Source: Leifsonia soli
GTDB taxonomy: Bacteria > Actinomycetota > Actinomycetes > Actinomycetales > Microbacteriaceae
Length of the DNA: 64,000 bases
Reading direction: 5' to 3'
Assembly (NCBI RefSeq): GCF_013408745.1
Contig: NZ_JACCBJ010000001.1
Location: 2,046,001 to 2,110,000, forward strand
Position 1 is the stretch's first letter. Every line of letters begins with the position of its first letter. The position numbers and the translations under genes are program-made. This document shows positions 9,000 to 17,236 of the stretch, one piece after another. The notes below the pieces were generated by a model that was not told where the DNA came from, ran no database searches, and saw only the letters and a list, made by a program, of their open reading frames with translations.

Positions 9000-9025
9000 C
9001 CCGTTGCGCCCACTGTAGCAACGGG
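9000..9025. promoter_or_regulatory. Inverted repeat between pilO and the membrane protein genes
   Basis: Eight-base arms CCCGTTGC and GCAACGGG flank a 10-base loop. On the minus strand the loop contains TACAGT, a possible -10, with TGGACT 16 bases upstream as a weak -35. It could be a promoter with operator for the two membrane proteins, or a hairpin ending the pil transcript. The evidence is modest. Confidence 0.35.
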
Positions 9026-9061
9026 GGTGGCCGAGTCCAGGGAGGCGGGACCGGGGCGGGG

Positions 9062-9793
9062 TCACTTGGAGGTCTTGGCTCCCGTCCCCGTGTTCAGCAC
9101 GTAGATGAAGCCGCTCACCTTCGCGTCGAAGGCACCCGGTCCGGACTGCGCCGTGTCGATGTTGAGGGCGTTCACGAGGAAGAGCCGCTTTCCGGTCTGG
9201 GCCGACGCGATGAAGGCGAAGATCTGGTCCTCCGTGCCACGCACGGTCACGCTCACCGGGATCACCGTGAAGTTCGACGCGTCGATCAGGTCGGTGGTGA
9301 CCGGCGGGGCCCCGTCGGCGGGAGTGGGCGCGGGGGCCGGCGTCGGCGGCGCCGAGGGAGTCGGCGTCGGGGTCGGGGTGGCCCCCGTGCCCGAGCTCGA
9401 CCCCGTCGATGCGCCGGCGGCCGCGGGCGCCCCGTCCGCCTGCGGAGGCGCATACGCTTTGCCCTCGCCCGCCGTGCTGGCGATGACCGTCACGCCCGCG
9501 GTGGCGGCGAATCCGCTCATCTCGTCGCTGAACGTCGGCCAGTCGGCCTGCGCGGGAACCGAAGCGGTCAGCTCGCTCAGCTTCTGCTTGAGCGACGGGA
9601 GGTTCTCGCTGTCCTTCTTCATCTTCGCGAGGATCGTCGCCTTCACGGCGTTCGCGCTCTCCACTTGGGAGGTCTGCGCGTTTGCTGCGGTCGCCTGGTC
9701 GAGCTGCGGCTGGATGCCGACGATCCAGCCCAGAGCGCCGACGATCACCATGACGAGGACGGAGCCGATGATCCAGAGCCTGGTCTTGTCCAT
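9062..9793 (-). CDS. pilO: Type IV pilus alignment protein PilO
   Basis: The 243-residue bitopic protein has an N-terminal membrane helix (about 7-27), a short coiled coil and a periplasm-type ferredoxin-like region split by a Pro/Thr/Ser linker with TP repeats (about 135-160). PilO pairs with PilN to link the cytoplasmic PilM ring to the pilus fibre assembly site. The assignment rests on size, topology and the canonical order pilM-pilN-pilO. The start MDKTRLWIIG lies one base after the pilN stop, so the genes are translationally coupled. It is the last recognised pil gene of the locus. The long Pro-rich insertion is unusual compared with proteobacterial PilO. Confidence 0.85.
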   Translation of the reverse strand: MDKTRLWIIGSVLVMVIVGALGWIVGIQPQLDQATAANAQTSQVESANAVKATILAKMKKDSENLPSLKQKLSELTASVPAQADWPTFSDEMSGFAATAGVTVIASTAGEGKAYAPPQADGAPAAAGASTGSSSGTGATPTPTPTPSAPPTPAPAPTPADGAPPVTTDLIDASNFTVIPVSVTVRGTEDQIFAFIASAQTGKRLFLVNALNIDTAQSGPGAFDAKVSGFIYVLNTGTGAKTSK

Positions 9794-9794
9794 G

Positions 9795-10610
9795 TCACTT
9801 GTCCTTCGTCTGGAACCGGTTCGTGTAGAGGCCGTCACCCACGTGGATGACGACGCTCGACGTGTAGATGCCCGTCTCGTCGCGGTTCACGGTGCCCGCG
9901 CTCACATCGACGACACCCGTGAGCTTCTGGACGGCGGCGACCCAGCTGGGCACGTCGGGGAAGCCGTTGCTGAGGGTGACGACGGTGACCGTCGCAATGC
10001 GCGGACCCTGGAGCGGGTCCGTCGACTGCTGGAAGACGGCGATCGGCGACGCGGCGTCGACCGTGATCGACTTCATCGTGAGACCCGCGGGCTCGGCTTT
10101 TCCGATCGCCCTGATGAACGGCTCCCACGCGACCTCGGTGGAATCGCCGACCTGCTGCGCGGCGACGGCGACATCGACCTGGTTCTGGACGGTCCGCACC
10201 TCGACGTACTTCTGCTGCTGAGCGAGGAGGTCGTTGGTCCGCGCCTGCGCCGCGAACAGCTGCGTCTGGGCCATCAGGTTGAAGCCGAAGGCGGTCGCGC
10301 TGGCCACCACGACCACCAAAAACACCGCGAGCACACCCCAGGTGAACCCGCGGCGGGTGCGCGCATCGCGCCGGGCCGAGCGCACCTCGGGAGGCAGCAG
10401 ATCGACGCGGGGGTCGCCGCCGACCATCAGGCCCTCGACCGCAGTGGTCGTGGGACGCGCCGCCGTCTTGGACGACGCAGAGGACGTGGTCGCCTTGGAC
10501 CGGCCCGTCCGTTTCAGCTGCTTGGGCTGCTTCGACGGTTTCGGCTGCTTCGATGGTTTCTGGTCGGCGACGTCAGGCGGTCCGGACGGGCGACGGAGGC
10601 TGATGCTCAT
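9795..10610 (-). CDS. pilN: Type IV pilus assembly protein PilN
   Basis: This 271-residue bitopic protein begins with a Lys/Pro/Gln-rich cytoplasmic tail carrying KPSKQP-type repeats. It then has DPRVDLLPPEV, matching the NLLP-type motif that docks in the PilM groove, one membrane helix (about 87-112), a coiled coil and a ferredoxin-like domain. The ATG overlaps the pilM stop as ATGA. The basic N-terminal extension of some 60 residues is longer than in proteobacterial PilN. It should form an inner-membrane complex with PilO. Confidence 0.9.
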   Translation of the reverse strand: MSISLRRPSGPPDVADQKPSKQPKPSKQPKQLKRTGRSKATTSSASSKTAARPTTTAVEGLMVGGDPRVDLLPPEVRSARRDARTRRGFTWGVLAVFLVVVVASATAFGFNLMAQTQLFAAQARTNDLLAQQQKYVEVRTVQNQVDVAVAAQQVGDSTEVAWEPFIRAIGKAEPAGLTMKSITVDAASPIAVFQQSTDPLQGPRIATVTVVTLSNGFPDVPSWVAAVQKLTGVVDVSAGTVNRDETGIYTSSVVIHVGDGLYTNRFQTKDK

Positions 10611-11656
10611 GCTGCGCTCCCGAGGGCGAGGCCGAGCGCAGCGGAGAGCGCCGACCGGTTCTGCCGGAGCTGCGCTGCGTCGAGGTGACGGGACAGCGTG
10701 ACGGCGTGGAAGGGATCCCCGGGCGCGACGGGCAGCCGGGTCATCTCGCTGAGCGCCTCGCCCATGCCGGGGAGCTGCGAGCCGCCGCCCGTGAGCATGA
10801 TGCTCTCGACCGGCGTCGTCGGGCGGGTGTTGACGAAGTAGCTGATCGTGTTGCGCAGGCTGTTGAGAAGCTCGCCGGTGATGCGGTACACGATCTCGAC
10901 CACCTGCTGCTCCTCCGGGGAGTTGACCTGCCTGGCGAGGCCGGTGACCGCCTTGATCCGCTCCGCCTCGCCGACGGAGACATCGAGGCCGGAGCGCAGG
11001 GCCTGCGTGAGCTCGGCGCCTCCCGCCGGGATGATACGGACGAACTGGGGCACGCCGTCGGTCGCGACCACCACGCTCGTAGTGTTCGCTCCGATGTCGA
11101 CGAGGGCGACGGTGCCGCGGACACCGGCACGCGTGACCATCGCGCGCGTCAGGGCGAACGGCAGCAGGTCGACGTCGACCGGCGTGAGCCCCGCGAGCTG
11201 GACGGCCTTCACGTTGCCGAGTACCGCCTCCTTGACCGCCGCGATCAGCAGACCGTTCACCACCGGGCCGGTCTCGAGCATCCCCTCGGAGATCGGGTAG
11301 AAGTCCAGCAGCGCGTCCGCGACGGGCACCGGCAGCATGTCCTGCACGAGGAACGGCAGGCTCTCGCGGATGCGCGTCTGCGACATGCGCGGAACCGTCA
11401 GGTCGCGCGCGAGCACGCGCTGGTTGCCCATCCCGAGCACGACCTCCTTGCTCTTGAAGCCGCCCTGCTGCCACAGCTGCCGGAGCCCGGCGGCTATCGT
11501 GTTGGGCTCGAGGACCTCGCCGCGCGAGGCGGCGCCGTCGGGGATGGGCACCGCGTGGTGCCGCAGCAGCGTGGGCTTCGGCTTGCCGGGATCGGCGAGC
11601 TCCACCGCGCGAATGGTCGTGGTGCCGATGTCGATGCCGACGATGCTGGTGGCCAT
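10607..11656 (-). CDS. pilM: Type IV pilus actin-like ATPase PilM
   Basis: The 349-residue actin/FtsA-like protein has the phosphate-1 motif GIDIGTTTIRAVEL at residues about 7-20, phosphate-2 region LVDIGANTTSVV near 190 and adenosine motif TGGGSQLPGMGEAL near 292. PilM forms a cytoplasmic ring that binds the PilN tail and communicates with the PilB and PilT motors. A GGAGG ribosome site sits before the ATG, 33 bases after the prepilin peptidase stop. Length and motifs are normal for the family. Confidence 0.95.
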   Translation of the reverse strand: MATSIVGIDIGTTTIRAVELADPGKPKPTLLRHHAVPIPDGAASRGEVLEPNTIAAGLRQLWQQGGFKSKEVVLGMGNQRVLARDLTVPRMSQTRIRESLPFLVQDMLPVPVADALLDFYPISEGMLETGPVVNGLLIAAVKEAVLGNVKAVQLAGLTPVDVDLLPFALTRAMVTRAGVRGTVALVDIGANTTSVVVATDGVPQFVRIIPAGGAELTQALRSGLDVSVGEAERIKAVTGLARQVNSPEEQQVVEIVYRITGELLNSLRNTISYFVNTRPTTPVESIMLTGGGSQLPGMGEALSEMTRLPVAPGDPFHAVTLSRHLDAAQLRQNRSALSAALGLALGSAA

Positions 11657-11689
11657 CCGTTCCTCCTTCTGTCGTTGTGATGCGTGGGT

Positions 11690-12535
11690 CTATGCGAGTC
11701 CGAGGAGCGCCAGGTAGGCTCCCCCGATGGTCGGTCCGGCCAGGATGCCGAGCCACGCGCCGGCGAGCATCCAGGGTCCGAAGGGGATGCCGCTGCTACG
11801 ACCTGCGCGGCCGCCGGCGAGCAGGATCAGCGAGAACAGGCCGCCCAGGAGGAACGCGGCGAAGGCGCCCACGAGCAGCGGCGCCCAGCCGAGGAAGCCG
11901 AGGAACAGCCCGAGGACTCCGGCGAGCTTCACATCGCCGAAGCCCATCCCGCCGGGACGTACCAGTGCGAGGATCAGGTAGAAGGCGAAGAGCGCGCACG
12001 CGCCGATCGCTGCCCGCGCCACGGCGAACGGGTCGCCGCCGAGGAGGGCGGCCGCGCCGAGGAGCACGGCACCGACCGCGTAGGACGGGAGCACGATGGC
12101 GTTCGGCAGGCGGTGCGTGTCGAGGTCGATCAACGCCAGAGCGATCGAGATCGCCGTGAGGTAGAGGAATGCGACGACAGTCAGGACGCGTGCGGTCACG
12201 CCGGCGGCATCCGTCGCGGCCAATGCCTGCGGACCGGCCCAGAACCACCAGGCGACGAGCGCGAAGGCTGCGGCGGTGGCCGCCTCGACCAGCGGATAGC
12301 GCGCGGAGATCGCACTTTGGCAGGTCCGGCAGCGGCCGCGCAGCGCCAGCCACGAGACGACCGGGATGTTGTCGTACGGCCGGATCTCGGTGCCGCAGCT
12401 GCCGCAGGCGCTCGGCGGCGACACGATCGAGCGGCCGGCCGGGACGCGGTAGACGACGACGTTGAGGAACGATCCGATCAGCGCGCCGAAGACGCCCGCG
12501 CAGACGAGAGCGAGCACGAAGAAGGCGGGGGTCAT
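11690..12535 (-). CDS. pilD: Prepilin peptidase / N-methyltransferase PilD
   Basis: The 281-residue polytopic aspartic protease cleaves type III signal peptides of prepilins and methylates the new N-terminus. It has the N-terminal cytoplasmic methyltransferase-type region with a zinc tetrad (CGSCG, CRTCQ, about residues 42-75). The two catalytic aspartates appear in ALIDLDTHRLPN (about 145) and the GxGD motif GMGFGDVKLAG (about 205). About eight membrane helices are visible. The start overlaps the PilX-like gene stop as ATGA. All substrates it needs (pilA and minor pilins) are encoded upstream. Confidence 0.96.
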   Translation of the reverse strand: MTPAFFVLALVCAGVFGALIGSFLNVVVYRVPAGRSIVSPPSACGSCGTEIRPYDNIPVVSWLALRGRCRTCQSAISARYPLVEAATAAAFALVAWWFWAGPQALAATDAAGVTARVLTVVAFLYLTAISIALALIDLDTHRLPNAIVLPSYAVGAVLLGAAALLGGDPFAVARAAIGACALFAFYLILALVRPGGMGFGDVKLAGVLGLFLGFLGWAPLLVGAFAAFLLGGLFSLILLAGGRAGRSSGIPFGPWMLAGAWLGILAGPTIGGAYLALLGLA

Positions 12536-14433
12536 GGCAGCGGCGCCCCCGTCGAGTCGAAGGCGGTCTTGACCTCGATCTCGGTGTTGACGTCGTAGGA
12601 CGTCGTGCGCGGGGTCGGGAACTTCGGCGGCGGCGAGTTCAGCAGACGCGTGTCGTAGCTGTATCTCTTCAGGAAGCCGCTCGAACCGGAGCCCTGCCCG
12701 ACCGGTCCGCGGAACTCCTGCGCGATCGACCCGGTCACGCACAGATAGCCGAGCGGGATCCCCGCGTCGTAGTTGTGCACCTCGAAGCTGTGGTTGTTGG
12801 AGAGGATGGCGGCGTTGATCGTGCGTGCGCAGTTCGAGCTCCCGGACGTCGCCTCGAACGTCAGGGAGGCCTTCTCGTTGCTGCAACTCGCGCCGTTGCT
12901 TGCCGGGTACGGAGTCGGGTTCGTGCACACGATCGGGTTCCACACCCAGACCGCGCCGGCGCCGACGAGGCCGAGGATGTCGTTGGCCGCATCCTGGTAC
13001 ACCAGCTTGCCGGTGATCCAGGCGAAGTGCTCGGCATTGATCGTCATCGAACTGTGCATCGTGCCCTCGACGAAGACGTCGCCTGCGCGGCAGTCGTACT
13101 TCGCGATCGAAGGGACCACCTCGTTCACGACCGGGTAGCCGAGCCCGTTGCCCGACGACTTGGTATCGGTGCCGACGCACGTGAACCCGTTCTGGTTCGG
13201 TGAGGCGGACGATGCCCAGTAGTTCGCGTTGGCCGAGTCACTGGGGACGCCCTGAACGTAGGCGAGGTTGTTGTAGAGCTGGGACGCCGGACCGATCGCG
13301 ATCTTCTGCCCGCCGCCGGCGACGTCGGAGAGCGTCCCGGCGTTCTGCGCCTGCGTCTTGGTCGGGTCCCCGGGCGTCCCGCAGAACGCCGGAGCCGTTC
13401 CGGCCGTGGCCGCACCGTTCGACAGCTGGGTCTTCTTGGTCCACGGCGAGAGGACGGTCATGTACGCGGTGCTGCCCGACACCGAGAAGGTGATCTTGGT
13501 CGGCCCCGTGTAGAGGCAGCCGGGGATGGGCACCTTGACGGGGATGTCGGTGCGCACCTGGTCGAGCTGCGCCTGCGGCGGCGGCATGGTGATCTGTGCC
13601 GCGTTGACGGGCGCGCCCGACTGGAACGTCGGCGTCCCCGCGCCGCCCGAGCAGTTGGTCTGCGAGTAGAGCTTGCCGCCCACTGCGTTGGGGTTCGCCG
13701 TCGTGACCTTCTGCTTGAAGGTGCCGCCGCAGATGTTGAGGGTGTCGTTCGAGTGCACCTGCCCGTCGAACGTGTCCCCGGCGATGAAGTTGATCAGGCA
13801 GTTCTGGCTGCGGGTGGCAGCCCATGCGTACGCGACCGCGCAATTGATGTTGTTCAGCGTCGGGTCGAGCTCTTCGTAGTCGGTGAAGTAGACGTAGTTG
13901 GTGAATCCGGTCTGCTTGATGTTGGCCACGACGCTGCGGGTGACGGTGTCCACCTTGCCGGTCGCGCGCAGATGCAGGATGCCGTTGCTCGCGTACTTGG
14001 AGTTGTCCACCTCGTACCGGAACGAGGCGTTCGCCGGCAGCCCGTCCGTGAGCGGGACGGACGCCCAGCGGCCCCCCGCCGACGTCGGCTTCACATCGAA
14101 GGCGGGGTTGTCGCGGCTTGTCGGCGGCAGCGCGACCGAGGTCGCGGACCCGTTCGCGATCGTGAAGGTCGACGCCGGATTGCCGTACTGCTGGTAGCTC
14201 GGGTCGTTGGTCAGGCGGCCCTGGTAGTCGGCGACCCCCGCGAACGCCGCCGACATCGCGGCGTCCCAGTCGGCATCGTGGTTGGAGCGCACCAGGCCGG
14301 ACACCGAGAAGGTCATGGTCACCGAGATGAGGAGCAGGAGCACGCTCGCGATGCCGACGACCATGGCGAGGGCGACACCGCGGTCGCGCTCCTGCCGGAG
14401 GAGCGCTATGCGCGTGCGAAGAAGAGTGAGCAT
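12532..14433 (-). CDS. PilX-like very large minor pilin/tip protein, cysteine-containing
   Basis: The 633-residue protein has an N-terminal hydrophobic helix (about 18-45, RDRGVALAMVV) like PilX proteins, but lacks the classical GFxxxE methylation motif. The remaining ~590 residues look extracellular: Ser/Asn/Gly/Thr-rich, beta-type, with about a dozen cysteines that could form disulfides. Proteobacterial PilX proteins are about 200 residues, so this is about three times longer. It lies between the PilW-like gene (8-base gap) and pilD (ATGA overlap). I infer a pilus-tip or priming-complex adhesin. It could alternatively be a membrane-tethered surface protein assembled with the pilus. Confidence 0.75.
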   Translation of the reverse strand: MLTLLRTRIALLRQERDRGVALAMVVGIASVLLLLISVTMTFSVSGLVRSNHDADWDAAMSAAFAGVADYQGRLTNDPSYQQYGNPASTFTIANGSATSVALPPTSRDNPAFDVKPTSAGGRWASVPLTDGLPANASFRYEVDNSKYASNGILHLRATGKVDTVTRSVVANIKQTGFTNYVYFTDYEELDPTLNNINCAVAYAWAATRSQNCLINFIAGDTFDGQVHSNDTLNICGGTFKQKVTTANPNAVGGKLYSQTNCSGGAGTPTFQSGAPVNAAQITMPPPQAQLDQVRTDIPVKVPIPGCLYTGPTKITFSVSGSTAYMTVLSPWTKKTQLSNGAATAGTAPAFCGTPGDPTKTQAQNAGTLSDVAGGGQKIAIGPASQLYNNLAYVQGVPSDSANANYWASSASPNQNGFTCVGTDTKSSGNGLGYPVVNEVVPSIAKYDCRAGDVFVEGTMHSSMTINAEHFAWITGKLVYQDAANDILGLVGAGAVWVWNPIVCTNPTPYPASNGASCSNEKASLTFEATSGSSNCARTINAAILSNNHSFEVHNYDAGIPLGYLCVTGSIAQEFRGPVGQGSGSSGFLKRYSYDTRLLNSPPPKFPTPRTTSYDVNTEIEVKTAFDSTGAPLP

Positions 14434-14441
14434 CCCGACCC

Positions 14442-15101
14442 CTACCCGACGTTCGCCATGCCGATGGTGTTGGTGATGGAGACCGCGTTGGCCGCACCGG
14501 TCGGCTGGATGGTGATGGTCACCTGGATGGAGGCGATGGCTGCGCGCTGGGTATCCGTGGTGAGGCTGGCGGGCAGGAGCTCCGCGCGCGTCTTGTCGAA
14601 GTAGCGGAACACGACCGTCCCCGACGGAATGGAGTTGCACAGATTGCGGGTGGGTTTGGCTGCGCCGAAGTCCCAGTGACCGTTCGCGCCGGCGGTGTTG
14701 GAGGTCGCGGGGTACTGCGTCTCCTGCAGGATGCCACCGCTCACTCCGTACGCGACCATGACGGGGCTCTCCGCTCCGCTCAGGTTCACGTAGGCGTAGA
14801 ACTGCACACTGGTCGCCGTGGCGGAGATGACGGCGGGCGCGTTGAGCGGGTTGCCGGGCGTGGGATTGGCGAGCGGGTTCGGCGTCGCCGCCCGGATCAT
14901 GCGCGCCACCTGGTTCATGCCGTTCGACGCCTGACGGGTGCCCCCGTCGATCGACTGCGCGAGGCTGACACTGTGCGTGCCGGTGACGAACATCCACACG
15001 CCCAGCGTCATGATGAGCCCGGTGAGCATGATGGCGATGAGCAGCTCGATGAGGGACAGCCCGGACTCGCGCTTCGGGAGTTCGCGCAGCGCGGCGATCA
15101 C
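14442..15101 (-). CDS. PilW-like minor prepilin
   Basis: The 219-residue protein starts at GTG, overlapping the PilV-like stop as GTGA. A prepilin signal ends at Gly14 (KRESG), followed by LSLIELLIAIML with Glu at +5 and a hydrophobic helix, then a beta-rich globular domain. The motif is a substrate for the pilD product. It lies between the PilV-like and PilX-like genes, the order usual for the minor pilin priming complex. The exact PilW label rests on order and size, not on clear sequence recognition. Confidence 0.85.
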   Translation of the reverse strand: MIAALRELPKRESGLSLIELLIAIMLTGLIMTLGVWMFVTGTHSVSLAQSIDGGTRQASNGMNQVARMIRAATPNPLANPTPGNPLNAPAVISATATSVQFYAYVNLSGAESPVMVAYGVSGGILQETQYPATSNTAGANGHWDFGAAKPTRNLCNSIPSGTVVFRYFDKTRAELLPASLTTDTQRAAIASIQVTITIQPTGAANAVSITNTIGMANVG

Positions 15102-16495
15102 GGCTGCCTCGGATCGATCGTGAAGATGTTCGCGCCCGTGAACGGCGGGCTGCCGGCCGGGAGCGTGATCTTCGTCGCGTCCACGAGGGCGGAACTCTGG
15201 AGCGCATCGTTCTGGTTGCTGAGGGCGTAGATCTTCCAGGAGCCGTAGGGCAGCGCGACGTTCGCGACGCCACCCGTAGCCGGCGACTGGCCGTAGCGGA
15301 GTGTCATGCCGGTCGCGCAGCCGGGGTCGCCGATCGCGGCTGACGCCACAGCGCTGACCGCGACGATCCACTTGCTGGACGTCGAGATGCGGATCACCGG
15401 CATCGGCACCGTGCCGGTCGAGCCCGGTGTGACGCCGACCGCAGGGGGCCGCTGACCGACGTTGCCGGAGGCGTTCGGGTTGACCCACTGGCCGGGATCG
15501 ACGGAGAGGCACTGGGGCTGACCACCAGCGGCCGGCACGTACTGGCCGGCGAAGACGGAGTAACCGGAGGTGAAGGGGAAGAGGGGCGTGGTCGCGGTCG
15601 TCACGGCCGCCACCGTCAGCGGCGCGACGTTCGTCGAATAGGGATCGCCCTGCGGCGCGTAGGTCATCGGAAGCGCGGCGGGGAACATCGTGCCGGCCGG
15701 CGCCCCAGGCGACAGGGTCATGACGGGGTTCGCCGCGGTGTCGTACTGCACGTCGAGCACGGAGGACTGACCGGCGGTCACCGTGGTCTGCGCAGCCGGC
15801 ACCTGCACCTGCTTGCTGCTGATGCGCCCATCGCCCGTCTTGCCCACGGTGACGACGTAGGTGCCCGGAACGACCTTCAGCACGTAGCTGCAGCCGTCGG
15901 AATCGGTGGGATCCGGTGCGGTGGAGACCGCGGTGGCGGTGTTCGGCGACACACTGGTGTCGACCTTGATGGCCACGGGAACGCCGGAGAGCGCCGCACC
16001 AGACGCTGTCGTCACGTGCACGATGATCGTGCCGGTCGTCGGATCGTTGATCGGGCCGGCCGGCGCGAGCAGCGTGCTCGCCTGCACCGGCGTCGTCGAG
16101 GGGTTCTTGCCGTCCCAGCTGACGGAGACGTTCAGCGTCTTGTTCTGCAGGATGCCGCTGCCGCTGCCGCAATCGGACGCCGCGCCGGCGCTGTTCACCC
16201 AGCCGACGGACTTGGTGATCGTGTAGGTGGTGCCGTCGAGGGTCTGCGTGACGATACCGCTCGTGACGTCGAAGATGTCCGGCGTCGCGCGAGCGACGTC
16301 GACCTGCTGGGCGGCGAGGTTGGCCGCGACTTCGCTGGCGCGGCTGGTGCGTGTGAGCGTCATCGAGAGCGTGAGCGAATACGCGACGACGACGGAGATG
16401 ATCGCGAAGACCATCATCGCGACCAGGACCTCGATGAGGGTGAACCCGCTGTCGCGGGTCTCGTCCTGGCGGAGAAGGGTGTTGATGCGGTTCAT
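15098..16495 (-). CDS. PilV-like minor prepilin with Ig/Cna-like insert
   Basis: The 465-residue prepilin has leader cleavage at Gly17 before FTLIEVLVAMMVF (Glu at +5). A globular part follows, containing an Ig-like or carboxypeptidase-regulatory-like domain near residues 150-225 (GTIIVHV, GVPVAIK, VPGTYVVTVG). The remainder is Ser/Thr/Pro-rich and extracellular in character. GGAGGTGAA precedes the ATG. It follows pilA after a strong hairpin, so it is probably expressed below the major pilin. The inserted beta domain makes it more than twice the usual PilV length and suggests a binding function. Confidence 0.85.
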   Translation of the reverse strand: MNRINTLLRQDETRDSGFTLIEVLVAMMVFAIISVVVAYSLTLSMTLTRTSRASEVAANLAAQQVDVARATPDIFDVTSGIVTQTLDGTTYTITKSVGWVNSAGAASDCGSGSGILQNKTLNVSVSWDGKNPSTTPVQASTLLAPAGPINDPTTGTIIVHVTTASGAALSGVPVAIKVDTSVSPNTATAVSTAPDPTDSDGCSYVLKVVPGTYVVTVGKTGDGRISSKQVQVPAAQTTVTAGQSSVLDVQYDTAANPVMTLSPGAPAGTMFPAALPMTYAPQGDPYSTNVAPLTVAAVTTATTPLFPFTSGYSVFAGQYVPAAGGQPQCLSVDPGQWVNPNASGNVGQRPPAVGVTPGSTGTVPMPVIRISTSSKWIVAVSAVASAAIGDPGCATGMTLRYGQSPATGGVANVALPYGSWKIYALSNQNDALQSSALVDATKITLPAGSPPFTGANIFTIDPRQP

Positions 16496-16563
16496 GGGGG
16501 TTCACCTCCCTAGTCGGGTCCGGGAGTGGAGAGTGGATCGGGGGGCGCTGCAGAAGAGCGGAA

Positions 16564-16593
16564 GCGGGGCGTCGCCGGTGGGCGACGCCCCGC
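16564..16593 (-). terminator. Strong hairpin after pilA (terminator or attenuator)
   Basis: Perfect 13-bp arms GCGGGGCGTCGCC and GGCGACGCCCCGC enclose a 4-base loop 19 bases after the pilA stop, followed on the minus strand by a pyrimidine-rich TTCCGCTCTT. Partial read-through would give high major pilin and low minor pilin expression. Confidence 0.85.
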
Positions 16594-16612
16594 TGTCAGG
16601 AGTGGTTCAGGA

Positions 16613-17062
16613 TCACGGGCAGGCGCCGCTCGCGGCGCCGTTGGTCTGGTCGATGTGGAAGATCGCCGTGGCGCCGCTAGCGCTGGTCTCCTGGATGCAG
16701 AAGGAGGTGGGCGACGGGGTGGAGCCGGACTTGAAGGCCGGCACCGAGTTCCCCGGGCTCAGGGTGTAGCCGTAGGTGTCGAGGCTGGTGGGCGAGCCGC
16801 TGTCGAAAGTCGGCTTCGTGGCGGTACTGCCCTTGTCGGTGTAGTACGCGACGACGGCCGTCTTGGCGTTGGCCAGGTCCGACTTGGCGGACGCATCCTT
16901 CGCGTTGTTCTGGACCCCGATGTAGATCGGGATGGCGATCGCGGCGAGGATGCCGATGATGATGACCACCACGAGGAGCTCGATCAGGGTGAAGCCCTTC
17001 TCGTCCTCCTCGAGCAGCCCCTGGCGGCGAGCGTTGAGCTTGCCCATGAGACGGAAGTACAT
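16613..17062 (-). CDS. pilA: Major type IV prepilin (PilA-like)
   Basis: The 149-residue prepilin has a 23-residue leader ending EDEKG, then FTLIELLVVVIIIGILAAIA with Glu at +5 and the continuous N-terminal helix. A compact globular domain follows with two cysteines near the C-terminus (SFCIQE and GACP) that can form the D-region disulfide. The ATG at 17062 is preferred; an in-frame TTG at 17074 is possible. Neither has a good ribosome site. It has its own upstream region with a candidate promoter and palindrome, and a terminator-like hairpin follows, consistent with the most abundant pilin. Confidence 0.93.
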   Translation of the reverse strand: MYFRLMGKLNARRQGLLEEDEKGFTLIELLVVVIIIGILAAIAIPIYIGVQNNAKDASAKSDLANAKTAVVAYYTDKGSTATKPTFDSGSPTSLDTYGYTLSPGNSVPAFKSGSTPSPTSFCIQETSASGATAIFHIDQTNGAASGACP

Positions 17063-17127
17063 TGCGGTGTCCAATCGGTCGGGTGCTGGATGCGAGGCGA
17101 GCGGTTGCGAGCACCGCTACGGGGATG

Positions 17128-17158
17128 ACCATATTTCTCGGCGGATTTTGAGAAATAT
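17128..17158 (-). promoter_or_regulatory. Candidate pilA promoter with AT-rich palindrome
   Basis: Nine-base arms ATATTTCTC and GAGAAATAT (17131-17139 and 17150-17158) flank a 10-base spacer. On the minus strand TATGGT (17133-17128), a -10 match, overlaps the palindrome edge and would start transcription about 60 bases before the pilA ATG. The AT-rich sequence stands out against the surrounding GC-rich DNA. No convincing -35 was found, which would fit activation by a bound regulator. Confidence 0.5.
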
Positions 17159-17187
17159 CCCCCGTCAGAGGGGTTTTCGGCCCTTTT

Positions 17188-17208
17188 CCGCCCCCAGTGC
17201 GGGGGCGG
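17188..17208. terminator. GC hairpin after pilC
   Basis: Arms CCGCCCCC and GGGGGCGG with a 5-base loop lie 29 bases after the pilC stop on the minus strand. There is no T-run in the minus direction, so termination is possible but unproven. It separates the pilBTC transcript from the pilA promoter. Confidence 0.5.
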
Positions 17209-17236
17209 TTTGCGGCCGGTGGCCCCCGGCGGAGGG

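Noticed and set aside
17160..17177. CCCC...GGGGTTTT as a plus-strand terminator
   Set aside because: No plus-strand gene ends nearby, and the stem is only four base pairs.
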